Assembly (NCBI RefSeq): GCF_030936135.1
Contig: NC_082604.1
Coordinates: 3,417,001-3,481,000 of the forward strand
Origin: Gavia stellata
Taxonomy: Eukaryota; Chordata; Aves; Gaviiformes; Gaviidae
Length of the DNA: 64,000 nt
Direction: 5' to 3'
Each line of letters begins with the position of its first letter. The first letter of the stretch is position 1. Below, in pieces: positions 1 through 64,000 of the stretch. Made by a program: the position numbers and the translations under genes. Below the pieces are notes generated by a model that was not told the DNA's origin, searched no databases, and saw only the letters and a list, made by a program, of their open reading frames with translations.

Positions 1-2629
1 AACACTGAAGCGAAAACAATTTGGTCCTGGAGAGTTGGTAGTATCAGTGTTAATGATTTGTTCTATAACTTAATCTCCTACTCTTCAGGGTGAAACAAAA
101 CCTCCAATGTATCCCTTCATCAAATAAGAAACAGGTGTTTTGGCACAGAAATCTTCTCAAGTTCCTTTGCACTGAATTCAGACGTAAAACAAAAAAATTT
201 TTTTTTTCTGCAATGGTTGTGTAGTCTCTGAGTAATCCCTTTAATCTTGATTTGTCTCATTGCCAGATTCTCTGGCATGCTTCCTTTTCCTCATGTATTT
301 GAAAAAGTATTTACTAGTAATGCACATGTAACCTGTTGCAGGCTACAATTCTGTTCTCCCCTATACTCCTCTATTGGGCAGAGCTTCAACTATCTGAAGA
401 ATGCCTTTTTGCTTCTAGTAATCCCCGTTGCCATGCTGTTGAGGCACGCCAACTTTCTCTTCCAGGACAGGGTCTTTTCCTTTCTTTTCCCCAGAATGCA
501 GATTTCTAACCTTTTTTGCATGTGAGCCATGTTCTGAATAGTGGTAATTTTCATTTCTAAAGTCGCAGAATTGCTTTTCACATTTATTTTTAATGAAGAA
601 GCTATTGTAGCCAGCCTGAATGATACTTAACCAACCTGCAGCACACAAATATTTCCCACTGAGGGACAGTGAAGGCTTTTGCTTCAAACATCTCCTGCTG
701 TCTGTTTCCTGTTGGGGCTGTTTCGTGATCAGGGAGAACCTATGCTTCCTGGTTTTTGACTGAGCCTGACTGGGGAGTGTCAAGTGCCTACTGAGCTGCC
801 GCAGGGGAGCAGCCATCTCACAGGTAGGTGGGAATGCAGCTAACATCTTGCAGTTACTCTGGCCGGGGGCTGAAACAGCCTCATGCTAGGCGAGGTGTGG
901 GCTGAGGCACTCTCAATGCCTTCCTTGTCTTGGTCCTCACTGACAAGATCTCCCCAGGCCTTTGTGCCTAGAGGCAGGGTTCAGGGAGAGGGGCTACCAG
1001 TAGCGGAGGGAGGACGACTGAGTCAGCGGTTACTGAGAAAGTTTGACACATTACAGTGTGGGCGACCAGACAGGATGACCCAAGTGTGCTGAGAGAGCTG
1101 GCGGGTGTCATAGCGAAGCTACTATCATCTTTGAAAAGTCATGGAGATCAGGGAGATCCCTGGTGACTGGGGAAAGGCTGGTGTTACACCCAACTACAAA
1201 AAGGGTGGGAAGGATGATCTGGGGCAACCAGCCTCAATTTCGTTGCTGATGAAAACGATGGAGCAAGTCTTCTTGGATGCCTCTTTTGGGGACATGAAGG
1301 AGAAGCTGACTGGGAACAGCCAGCATAGATTAACCAAGGGTAAATCATGTGTGACCAACCTCAGTGCTTTCTAACGATGAAAGGACTAGTTCTGTGGGTG
1401 AGGGAAGAGCAGTGGGTGTCATCTCCCTTGACTTGGGCAAGGTTTTTGACAGGATCTCTCGCTGTACAATTGTATCCAGGTTGGGACATCATGGTGAGGA
1501 GAGCGAGCACGATGGTGAGGGGCTGGAGCATCTGCCCCAGCAGGAGAGCTTGAGGAACTGTCCTTTATCTATGTTAGCCTTGAGAAGACTTTGGGGAACC
1601 CCTAATAGCTGCTTTCTGGTGCTGAAGAGCCTGTCTGTCTTCTCACTAACCTCTCTTTATTGAAGCACATAGTCAGAGAGACAGTTGTCCTAAACTGAAA
1701 CAGGGCAGGTTGCTACTTCATAGAAGGGGTGGGAGGGGAATGGGTTTCCCCGTGAGGCCAGTCAAGCACTGAAACAGGGACTGGGAAAGATGTGCCAGTC
1801 TCTGTCCTTGCAGACTTCTGTGATCCAACTGACAAAGCCCTGAAAAAACTGGTATGAGTTCAGTGTTGACTCTGTTCTAAGTAGGAGGCTGGACTGGAGC
1901 CTGCGAGCTTCCAAAATGAATTATTATATGACAGCTTGTATATGCTATGTAATCCAAGAATTTCCATCCTTGGAGATTCTTCTTCAGGCTTACCCTTGTG
2001 ATATCTACAGGGTCATGCTCGTGTCTGTCTTTGTGCTTAGAATACGGACACATACGGCGATACTCACCTAGCACTACCTCCGTTCTTTTCAACTGACTGG
2101 TTATTTCTTGGTGGTCAGCATCTGAGGTGGGCTACAGGGGTAACAATGGAGTTATCTGGTATACGGATGGCTGCGTTTGCAAACCAGAGAACTGCCTGGG
2201 AACTGATGACATCAGATCTCTGGATTGCGGATACGCTGCAGCTAGGTCACTTGATCTGTGCGGTGTGTATTCCCCGAACGCCCTAATCCACTCCATTTTA
2301 TGGGGTCTTTATTTTCTTCAGCCTTATGAAAGCGTGCTGTGACAAGAGCCAGACTGCCTGTTAATAGGAGGCGGCAGGCAATCGGTGCCTGTGTATCACC
2401 AGGACAGGCTTTTCACAACAAATACTTCCCAGCACTCAGAAGCAAGGGAGGGCGGCCGATCTCGGGAGTCGGAACGCTTTTGCTTGCCGCTTCCCCAAGG
2501 CGAGTTTTCCAAAGTCCCAGTGGCTTTTCCAAAGCCAGAACAGTTATCTCCACAAAACAGGCAATGGGGACTGGGCAGAGTTGCTGCCTTTTCGCGTGGG
2601 GCTCCCGGAGAGCTTCCCTGCGCAAAGAC
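1..2629. other. Intergenic DNA upstream of PCCB
   Basis: No exon is recognised on either strand. The only identifiable content is the CR1 copy at about 885-1645. Human synteny places MSL2 upstream of PCCB in divergent orientation, but no MSL2 sequence is seen here. Confidence 0.6.
885..1645 (+). mobile_element. Degraded CR1 LINE, reverse-transcriptase part joined to 3' part
   Basis: The bases from about 885 to 1500 follow CR1 ORF2 in + orientation: WGKAGVTPNYKKGGKDDLGQ, then MEQ, then GNSQHRLTKGKSCVTNLSAF and DLGKVFD, which match CR1 motifs PIFKKGKKEDPGNYRP, GFTKGKSCLTNLIAF and DFSKAFD. Frame breaks and stops show it is dead. From about 1510 the text matches the CR1 3' region (GAGGGGCTGGAGCATCTGCC), so a middle part is missing. 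Confidence 0.8.
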
Positions 2630-2924
2630 AAAAGCCAGGCGCAGTTGGGCTGCGGGAGCCTCGGGCGGCGGGGCCGGCAGCTGCCCGGGCGTGCGCCGGG
2701 CCCGAGGACGAGGCAGGCGCCGAGGCAAGCCGAAGGTGGCAGCGCCCCGCCGGCTGCTCCCCCTTCCCGGGCCTCCCGCGAGCCCCGGGCCGCCAGCAGG
2801 CAGGGCCACCCCGCAGGCCTGCCACCCCGCTGAGCCCCCGCCCGGGCTGGCCGGAACCGAGGGGCGCCGGGGAGCGAGGCCGGGGCTGAGCGCCGCCTCG
2901 CTCCGGGCCTCCGGGCCAGGGCCG

Positions 2925-2936
2925 CGCGCAGGCGCC
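2925..2936 (+). promoter_or_regulatory. NRF-1-like site upstream of the PCCB start codon
   Basis: The bases CGCGCAGGCGCC differ from the NRF-1 consensus YGCGCAYGCGCR at the central pyrimidine and at the final base. The site ends about 35 bases before the ATG. NRF-1 drives many nuclear genes for mitochondrial proteins, so the site fits the gene, but binding is an inference. Confidence 0.4.
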
Positions 2937-2971
2937 CTTGGGGTTGCCGCTGCCGCCGCCTGGCTCGCGAC

Positions 2972-29353
<26,382 letters not shown>

Positions 29354-29481
29354 GTGTGAGGAGGGGCTGGGCCATGCTGGCAGACGTGGCAGTGTTCTGA
29401 ACACAAATACTCTCTGTTTAAGTGGAGGTCTGCTTCGCAATGGAAGTATTTCTTTTCATTTCAATTTTGCTGATGACCATC

Positions 29482-29487
29482 AATAAA
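29482..29487 (+). terminator. PCCB: PCCB poly(A) signal
   Basis: AATAAA lies 129 bases after the stop codon, giving a 3' UTR of roughly 150 bases. It is the first canonical hexamer after the stop. Confidence 0.75.
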
Positions 29488-29489
29488 TC

Positions 29490-32114
29490 ATAGCACATCT
29501 CTCATTTAATTTGGGGTTTTATCAGTTTGTCTCTATAAACCCTTTTTAGTAGGTTAATAATCAACACAACCTGCAACGCCTGCTGCAGGCGAGCTGTTAC
29601 TAACTGCTCAAGGTCAGACGCTCCTTTGGCTCCTCCATTCCATAGGCCCTGAAGGTGGCTCAGGCAGGCAGAGCTGCAGCAGCCTCTCACTGCTGAGAAG
29701 TCAGAGCCCTGTGGAGTTCAAGTCTGGCCCTGGGTCCACCTTTAGAGTCTGACTCGCCACCCTGCACCACAGACTCGCAGAGAGAAAAATCCCAGGCTTG
29801 GATTTCAGTGCACCCGAATCCAGGCTTTGCCGATCTCGGACTAACCTGTTCTGTTCCATTCCCCTGCTAGACTATCCTGAGTTGCAACTTCCATGTGCTG
29901 GCTGCAGCAACACTCAGGTTGGTATCAGTGACCTCCAAGCTGTGGGCGCAGGTGGGATAGAGAAGATGGAGCCAGCCTCCTCTTGAAGGAAAAGAGACAA
30001 TGCGCCCGAACTGGAAAAAGAGCAATTCTGGTGGGACATAAAAATTCTCCCTGAGCGTCAGGGGCTTTTCTCCCTCAGCAGAGGGTTGAAACAGAGACCT
30101 CCAGAGGCCCCTTCCAGCCTAATTTTGTCTGTGATTATTTGCCAGACTTGCAAGGATCCACTGCAGTAGATGTTACTACAGGTCAGCTCTGGGCCCTGTG
30201 CTCACTCCGCTCCTTAGAAGCAGCATTTTAACTACAGCCCCAGAAGGTAGTGAGTAACGGCCACAGTCATGTTTAGCACTACTGCAAACAGCTGCCGAGC
30301 ACGTGAAGTCCTGTAATGACCCGTCTGTTGTAAGTAACCTCAGTAATGAGTGGCACTACATTGTAAGACAGAGAACTACCCTACCTGTACACCGCAGCTG
30401 CTTCTGTTCGCTCCCCAAGCACATGCCTGGAGTGGAAGAAAGAGAAGGTGGTAACTTCACAGGTACTGTCTCTTCCCAGGTGGGTGCAGCCGGTGCCCTA
30501 GTGAGTACAGCCATGGAGCTTGGAGCCTGTACCTGGGGGGGGGAAAAGGCAACAACTAAAAATCATCTGAAAACAGAGTACAGAAGGAGCATTTGAAGTA
30601 TGAATCCCAGCTCCACAGGTTTTTGTAATAGCTAGGGGCGGTGCATTCTGGTTACAGATACACTGTCCGTCCTGGCTGCAAACATGTTTAAGCTAGCTGC
30701 GTGAATGTACCTGGTTGTATCTCAGCAGAAACACGCTCTCTGAGCAGATGCCTGTACGTGCTGCCCCAGGGAACAGAGCTGGCTGCAACAACAAGGGAAG
30801 GTACACTGAGATGTTGTTATGTTGGGGGGCATTGCTGTGAAGGGAGTTCTTTAGTGAATTGTGAGAAAAGGTGTAGTCAGAGTTTGTAAGGACCAAGAGG
30901 ATTTTTCAAAGGTCATTAGTAGCTGAAAGAGCAGCTGGTGGCTGTCCCAAGTTTAGGGGCAAAAGCTGTGTTAAGTGAAGCGATATGCACATAGTTTCTT
31001 CAGCCTGCCCAGAGTCAGGAGGAGACACTAGATGAGAAACCCAATCGTCATTGTCACAAAGAAAGAAGTACCACCTTTCTTAATTGTTTCCTAACCTCAT
31101 TAGTTCTGTAGACTTCATCTTCTCCTGTCCCTTGCCAGCGCAAGAATTTGGCTTTTATATCCTCTTGATTTCCAAGCAGTCAGTTGCTCTACCAGCACAA
31201 CGCTTTGGAAACACACTGGAAAGCTGCTCTGGCCACATGACTCAAAGTTCTCTTGAATCTGGTCACCTGCAGAAACAACAGATATAAAATCCTTTCAACA
31301 GAGAGCAGCCCTTGAACTTAGAAGCACGACAGGTTACTTACTGTGTTCCACAGTGCAGCAGGAGTCAAGCATAACTTACAAGCAGTTGGAGATTCAGCGT
31401 TCGGGCTGCGTCTCACGAGTAGTCCTAGAGTGCAGTTCGGACCTTGAATCCTATCCCTGTTCCTCACCTGCTGCAGTGTGTTACTTCTTTTTCTGACTCG
31501 GATGATTTTTCTTTAAGCAGTGGGCCAGATGATAAGTAAGTCAGTTTTCTTTAGCGCTACAGAGATGAAATCATTCATGGGTTGGACAAAAATAGCACCT
31601 TTCTCTCCGAGACACGGGAATAACAAGAGGACATTTCGTTTCAGGAATCTGTAAAACTTCATTTAGCCCAGCTGGTTGTTAGACCTTCCAAGCCTTTACC
31701 ACTTCCATTTCTTCCCACGTGGTCCAGTTCACTTCAGCCGTACAGGGCAGGAGAGTGAATTTTTTTCTCAAAATTTGTGACAGTTCAAACCATTATGAGT
31801 TTTAACAATGCAGCTCTCCCAACCTGTGTGATGACTTACTGGATTTACAGCAATCTCACAATAAAACCCCCCAGATCAACCAAAACCACACCACAGTGGA
31901 AGGGAAAAGAAAAAAAAATAATAGACCAGACAGGGTTTTCCTTTGCTCTGAAGCTGAATGGGTACTGTAGCCGTATGGAATCTGGTTGCGAAGCCCGGAT
32001 TACGGAAGAACTACCTCTCGGTACTTCCTTTGGCTACTAAGAAATGGGATGACAAGATGTGATGGTCCAAACGAGCATTTAAAAGAAAGTTATAGTGAAG
32101 AGGGTGCTCATCAT
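29490..32114. other. Intergenic gap between the convergent 3' ends of PCCB and STAG1
   Basis: About 2.6 kb, richer in G+C than the STAG1 UTR. No coding exon is recognised. A short CR1 tail lies near 30085-30140. Open frames of 60-100 codons are scattered on both strands without family resemblance. Confidence 0.65.
30085..30140 (+). mobile_element. Short CR1 3' tail fragment
   Basis: GACCTCCAGAGGCCCCTTCC followed by AGCCTAATTTTGTCTGTGAT is the typical CR1 end (GACCTCCAGAGGTCCCTTCC and an octamer-like tail) in + orientation. Too short to subclassify. Confidence 0.5.
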
Positions 32115-34370
32115 ACTCATGATTTTGAATAGTTTATTAAATGAAAGGTGAAGCATCAGTTTTAAATTGTACAAAAGGAAAAAAAACCTCATATTGTAAA
32201 TGTACAATTTACAGAATTACTAGCAAAACCAATCAAGGAAACACTCATAATACAAAAAACCTATTGACTGCAAACTGAACTGGAAACCCATTGCAGGTAC
32301 CGTGATAATAAATGTTTGTTATACAGTATTCTACAATGTTAAATTAGGAATCAGTTTTCCACACAGAGGACTGTGAAGCACAAGGTTCGTCTGAGACCAT
32401 GACTCAAACCAGGCAGCATTTATTATGCTACTATGCTCACAGAATTATTGTGATGACAATTTAATGCAGCCATTCCTGCCCACCCCTATTACTTTTGGGG
32501 TGGACAGAAGAGGAAGGGAGGTAACATCATTTTATAAAGTTCCAGCTACTTCTCGGGTTTTACACATTACCCAACCGACATCTGAGGAATGGCTGAATTA
32601 CCTAGTCAAACATTTTTGGCAACCGTGTCTGAGAACTGCACATGTTGTAAGAAACAAGCCTCAGCTGAGTGAAACGCTGGTTTGTTTTTAAGATTTCTTT
32701 TCCCTCCCAGCAAGCAAGCGCTGGGCATTAATGTCGTTTTGTTTTTCAGTAAGCTCGTAACAGAAAAAAGCTCCATGATTATTTTGCAGTTGCTAAAAAA
32801 AGCACCTCTAAAAACTGCTGTGCTCCAAGTGGGTCAATCTGCTTTGTATCTCAAATGCTAATATTTATTAGAATACAGAAAGGAAGATTAACATTTTGGG
32901 GCTGATTCTTAGAGATACTAGAGTCAGTGCAAGTTGTGGATGGCCAGCACCTCCGGTATCGGGCCAGTTTTAACTAAGTAGCAGCTACTAGGCAGAGTCA
33001 TAAAATCGAAGCGTAATGAAATTCCAAATTATTGAAGACATTGAAAAATCTCTTATTACAATGAATTAGCTGAGAATGTTTGGGGTTTTTTGTTTTTTTT
33101 TTGATGTTTTTAACTTTTTTGAAAAATCATGGTTTTTTTTCCAAAGAATTACTCTTAATATGCACAGTTAACACTGAAAATGTAGCTGTATTCCATTGTA
33201 AGCTTAAGAACTTCACCATCTAAGCACAAATTTCTATGCAGCACATACAGTACTTCTAACTGGCAAAATTAATTTACAAAAATAGCGCAAAAGGGTATTT
33301 ACGGCATGGAAAGTAGACTTCTTTCTTTTAATGGTACAGTTAAAATTGCTTTTAGTATGCTAAAGTGATTCCTTTCCCCCACCCTTGAATTTTTTTTTTT
33401 TTTAATAGGAAAGTTGCTGTTTATGTACCTTGGGTTGGCAGGGCTTGAAGTAGGTAGTAAAAACAGCAAAGTGATTACTTGAGAACCATTTGTGTGTTTT
33501 ACTGAGAATACTTTATTTGCTGGTATAAGTTGCTAAAAATGCACAGAGCAAGTACCAATAGAAAATTTACTGTTTTTGTGTCCCCATGTGCTATATAAAA
33601 TGAATGTTACACAGCATCTGTTGGAAAAGTGGCTTCATGGACATCTCTTACTTTATGTCCCATTATAAATAAAAATAAATCTTCTCAAGAGTATAAAATC
33701 TGGGTTTATCATATCAGAATCTGAAATTTTTTGGCAGAGATGCACGTCATTAGAATTCTAACCTCTTCTATAAGAGTGTTCTTCTCAATGCCTATGAGAG
33801 GATATAAGCGTACCATAATGTTAATCAAATCCAGTGTGTTCAAAAACACTTTTCTGTAGCCAGAATGACCTGCTTATAGCATCATTGCTAGTCAATGGCT
33901 GATAGGCATAGGTTTAATAAAAATGGCTAGCTTTTAAAACATAAAAAGGCAAATGTTAAAACTGTTTTAAATTGTACAGCAGAAAAATAAAGTTAAAAAG
34001 TTCTGTTTTCACTCAATGTTTTCAGAAAACATATGTAGAACAGTGTTTATTTCGACAGCTGTCTTAACAATTTAAAACTTCCTCCTCATCCAGAAAAAAA
34101 AACCAACTGTATTAGGACAGTCAAGAACAGGGATACAAATGATTTTTTAGGTCAGCCCTTCTGAGGTGACTGGATTGGCCAACATTCCTTTGTGTCATTA
34201 AGAAGTTCCTCTTCTTTCTGTCACTACGAAAAGGGATTGACCTCAATCATTTGGTTAAAAATCAAACTGTATCACATCAAAAATGTGGTTTTCATACAAG
34301 CTATCACAGTATATAGGCCTCTAGCTCTAAACAATAGAGTTCCAAATTTGTAAAATGTCTTCACCAGACT
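32115..34370 (-). other. STAG1: STAG1 3' UTR (inferred extent)
   Basis: About 2.25 kb of AT-rich sequence runs from the stop codon to an AATAAA hexamer on the - strand (complement of 32133-32138). The length is close to that of mammalian STAG1 3' UTRs as I remember them. Other - strand hexamers inside (near 32420, 33512 and 34045) could be used for shorter ends. No LINE copy interrupts it, which fits a retained UTR. The exact cleavage site is inferred. Confidence 0.65.
32133..32138 (-). terminator. STAG1: STAG1 distal poly(A) signal
   Basis: TTTATT on the + strand gives AATAAA on the transcript. It is the last canonical hexamer before the intergenic gap and is followed by T-rich sequence on the transcript strand. 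Confidence 0.5.
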
Positions 34371-60100
<25,730 letters not shown>

Positions 60101-63100
60101 CTAAAATGAACATTAAAAAGGGATAATATGTAAATATTAATAAAAGGTTGCTAGGAAAAATCAAAATAAAAGGATGGTGATAATTTCACACATTGAATCC
60201 TATAAACTAGCCAAACAAAAAAGGCCGTGAAAAAAATATGCTCTTCATAAAGCATAGAGTAAAACAAGTCATTAATTTTCAGAGGAATGACCCAAAGTTT
60301 CCCTGTAATAAATACAAATAATAAAACAATACAGTCCTGAGTTAAGTTGTCTGTATTTTATATTTAATGTAAATTATAAATGTTTCAGAACAAAAAGTTT
60401 AATACATCAAGGTCAGCCTACCTGGTGGCTTATAAAGAATTCTGTACTCAGATAAATCAACATGTACAAAAATGTAAAATACCAATGAATGTCTCAAGTT
60501 CAACAAAAACGTTATCCTAACTGCCCGCAGACATGGGAAACGTGAAGGCAAATCACAGAAACCTGATGAGATATGGAAAAAGGAGGGAGGTTTGTTGATC
60601 TGGAGAATAAAGGATTTGTCGGTGGAAAAGATAAATGAATGACTGTTCTTGATCACCTTGATCTAGAGACAGCTGACGTGTATTTTAAATGTGGGTACCA
60701 GAAGTGGCAGGTTCAGTAGGAAAGCTGTGTACTTTGACCTGGGGGAATTAATGCTATACCCTGATGAATACTTATTTTTTATAGATAACAAAATAAACTA
60801 GTGAAAACAAATCAAATCATAGGATACTGGAGCATAATCATAAGAATACAGCACCATAGACAGAAGAAAAAGAACCCTCCTATGTGAAAAGCTAGGACTG
60901 CCTCTAACGTAACCAAGAAATGTACTGAAAATGTACATGGCATCTTGGCACATGCTTAAATAGTTACTCTGTTTTACAGCAGTGATAAACAAAACACCAG
61001 AAAAAAAGAACCAGAAATCACTAGGACTTTCTGTTAGCTTCAAGTTTTGTGAAAAGGACTAGCTTTGTCAGCACCGATCCACAGATTCTGCCACTCTACA
61101 TTGCTCAGGTGATACAAACGTTCCTGCCCTGTCTGCTCCTGCCTGCCGTGCCACGTGTCTCCCAGCACTCAGATCTCCTCCTGTGCCACCAGAAGCTCTG
61201 CCAGGGTCCCACAGCTGACACCATGTCTCACATGCACCTGGGACCATTGCTTGAAAGACCTTTCCCTTCCCAGTTTTCACCATCACTGCTTTCACATGAA
61301 GAAGGGATCATTAACACCGAGACTGCTGGCCTACCGCTCATGCAGACTTTCCTCCATGATACCTCTATCAGCTTTCAGATGGAAGACAGCGTGCCCTACA
61401 GAACAACATCCAACCTAAAGCTAAAGAATCTACATAGTGTACATGCAACATTTTCCTTGCTAAAAATTCCAATTTTTAATTATGCTGGCTGTTCAGTCCA
61501 TGTGTCTCATTTCTAGTTTTAGCTTTTCTTATTGCTTCCTATCATAACATCTCGTTATTCTTTGTTTACTGAAAAGCCTTTTTGTGGTCCATATGTTCTT
61601 CCTGTACTGGTTCACAACAGAAGGCAGGTCTGCAAGCATGCTGTAGCATCCCAAGTGTTCCTGTTATCTCTGAACCTCTCATGATTTTCAATAGAGTGAG
61701 CATGATTTTCTGATGTGGACACTGAAGGTCTATGAGCTACCTCACCTTCCTTTTCCTAATAAATATTTCTCTGATAATATAGCCAAGGATCCCTTGTGCC
61801 ACCGTGTTACCCTGCCATTACATCATCTGTAAGACAGCTCTGCTGTATTCCAAGTCACAACTTTCCACTGATCAGCCTTCTTGTTCCCAGATACAAGCCT
61901 TCCATTTGGCAGCATTAAAATGCCTCTTTGTTTTTTTAATTGTATTTTGTTTACCAATTGATCTACATCATCCAAATTTTAAATGCCTTCACTTTACCTT
62001 CCCTGATGATTGGTAAAAATTATCAGGTTTTAGCAGAGAACGGATCTCTCCTGAAATGCATCAGAAGCTATCCCATTGTGTGATGATTTCCCACTTACAA
62101 CTTTTTTCTAATACATTAATCGGCTTTGAGCTATTGAACATGACTTACATTAAATTCACATATTCACTTGAAATGCAATGTGGTTCTAATGTCTTACAGT
62201 ATTTCAACTGGTTTCCTTATCAGTCAAAACCGCAATCTGCTCAAGAACGAATTTATCTGTTCCTTCCAGTCTTACCTCTCGGCCATATGCGTCCTGCCCT
62301 TCAGCCTTGTACTGACTCTGTTTTCTATCAGCCAGTCCAAGATTTTACCCAGGACTGAGGCCAGGCTTATCAGTTCACTGCTACATAATCATCTGATTTA
62401 CACCTTTAAACACTGGGATTACAATCACATGAATAACTTCCTACTTTCTATCACAATTATCTTCCATTTAGATGTTAATGAATTCAACAGAGAAACTAAA
62501 ACCTATGAAAAATCCTATATAAAGGTTAAAAAGTGAATGAGTATGTCTCCCATTTTTCTTTCTGTCAAAGAATGAGTAACACATAGGTACATTATTTATT
62601 ACCCTCTCTCTTGATGGCATGACGAAGATTCGTTTTGAAAAGTTATAAACAGCAAAAGAAAGCCCGACTGAACAGTGCAACAGAGACATCTGGAACTCTT
62701 CTAAATTTGGAGAAATCCCCAGACTACTATAGAGTGGTAATTTTTTTTTAAAAAGAGAAAATGGGAAGAAAAAAAATGAATTAGATTTTCAAGTCTTTTA
62801 CCATTCTCAGGCGCACAGCCAAGGCTCTTGAGGTGTGATTACCTGATATGCTGGCTTCAGCAGAAAAACCGGTATGACAAAAAATTTACTGTCCTCTTGG
62901 TTGCTAGGGTAAAACCATGGGGTCACACTGTGAACTGGATCACTAAAGTGACCCAGGATAAAAACAACCATTTCTTGAACTGTACAGCGTAGTATTTTCA
63001 CATTTAACTAGTCCATGGCAGGAACAAGAATGAGCTGCTAAGAGCAAGGACTCATACTGACTTTGCCACCAACCGAACAACTGTGTTCACAAGACTGCTA

Positions 63101-64000
63101 TCTAAATTTCTTTGGTTATTTTCTAGCTTTAAATTGAAGCTTGTTTTTTCCATTGAAGCCATTTAGAAATGCTGTGCTTTTGCTAGGTTCATCTACCAAA
63201 CCCAGTACTTTTCTTCCTATTAGCCCACTGCCTTTCCTCTAAACTACTTATTTGCAGTATTAACTTCCTCTCCTTGCAGCTCCAACTCTTGGATAAACTT
63301 TACAATGTTCAAGAGCCATTAGTTTTCAACTCGACTGTGGAGCACGATCCAACCTTTTGCACCTTGTGACTCTTTTCTTCCCTTCAGCATTTTGTGCTTT
63401 CTTTCATTGTGCCCATATAAATATGAAAAGTCACCAAGTCACTGTTGTTCTTTAAATCCCTCTTAAATCCCCTCTGCTAATTCCTCTGCCTACTAATCAC
63501 TTTGTAATAGCTATGCATTTGGCTAATCTGGCTGCTGCTCATTCAGAACTGTTTCGCCTTTGTCTTGCCTCTGAATGTTTGCTCTATTTGTGCTGCTTTT
63601 TTTTTTTTTTTACTGTTCTCAGATTTTGGGCTCTATTCTTCTGCAAATATTTCCTTTTCATTACATAAATGTACAATAGTACATAAATAGTACAATGGTC
63701 CCAGGCACCTGGTTTATTGACTACATGAAGAAATCTAGATGGAAACAACAACTGTGTAATCTAATCCCCAAATCTCCTACCTCAGGACTGTACTTGCTTC
63801 CCAAGATCTACAGACAGGAGAACTCTTGCTGAGAAACTACCAGCTTCCTTTGAAACCATCCTCAAACCCCTTTTCATGTGAAGAACGTTTTTTCTGCAGG
63901 CTACAACAGACTGCTCCCACAAACTACACTGTATAAACCACTTGCGCCCCAATATGGTGCTGTTTACCACAAAAAGCACTAGTCTGCCTGCCGACAGCCC
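60101..64000 (-). other. STAG1: STAG1 intron running off the window
   Basis: No upstream STAG1 exon was found by reading the - strand for the expected sequence ending in ITDGSPSK. The stretch holds an old LINE at about 61600-62460, a GC-richer block at about 61050-61520 and a T-run at about 63598-63612. Confidence 0.6.
61600..62460 (-). mobile_element. Old CR1-clade LINE, - strand
   Basis: The + strand follows the antisense layout of CR1/L3 reverse transcriptase: TGACTTACATTAAATTCACA, AATGCAATGTGGTTCTAATG, TCTTACAGTATTTCAACTGG, then GACTGAGGCCAGGCTTATCA and CACTGGGATTACAATCACAT. The same order of elements is seen in the copy at 50360-51080. It is old and has no intact frame. Confidence 0.5.

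Noticed and set aside
415-846. A 143-codon frame on the - strand upstream of PCCB
   Set aside because: No family resemblance, no start-context support and no neighbouring splice-compatible exons. It could not be matched to MSL2, the expected neighbour in human.
60101-64000. Search for the next upstream STAG1 exon (expected to end ITDGSPSK)
   Set aside because: No stretch on the - strand encodes LWQLVKITDG or a close variant with a donor after it. The exon probably lies beyond the window.

Overview
This window is vertebrate nuclear DNA, most likely from a bird. It has large intron-rich genes with GT-AG splice sites and interspersed repeats of the CR1 LINE type, including one with the CR1 octamer tail (ATTCTGTG). 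I recognised no Alu, L1 or other mammal-specific repeat. It contains two genes in convergent orientation: a complete PCCB on the + strand, and the 3' part of STAG1 on the - strand. The same two genes are neighbours in the human genome (3q22), so this is a conserved block.

Layout. 1-2630 is upstream intergenic DNA with a degraded CR1 copy at about 885-1645. About 2630-3330 is a CpG island that holds the PCCB promoter and first coding exon, with an NRF-1-like site just before the ATG. PCCB runs from 2972 to 29353 in 15 coding exons (1590 nt, 529 residues). All exon phases join without a break, and a poly(A) signal follows at 29482. 29490-32110 is intergenic. STAG1 begins (in reverse) with a 3' UTR at about 32115-34370, then 12 exons from 34371 up to 60100. 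These encode the last 498 or so residues of cohesin subunit SA-1. The remaining exons lie beyond position 64000.

The two products are unrelated in function. PCCB is the carboxyltransferase subunit of mitochondrial propionyl-CoA carboxylase, which turns propionyl-CoA into methylmalonyl-CoA. STAG1 is a nuclear cohesin subunit. Almost all remaining sequence is intron. Supported intronic content is limited to LINE copies of the CR1 clade, simple repeats, homopolymer tracts and a few perfect palindromes.

The most notable anomaly is one extra T at the start of the STAG1 exon at 56170-56345, which breaks the reading frame of an otherwise intact gene. An assembly error in a homopolymer is the likeliest cause. 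I found no prokaryotic, CRISPR, phage or novel multi-gene system here. No RNA gene was recognised.
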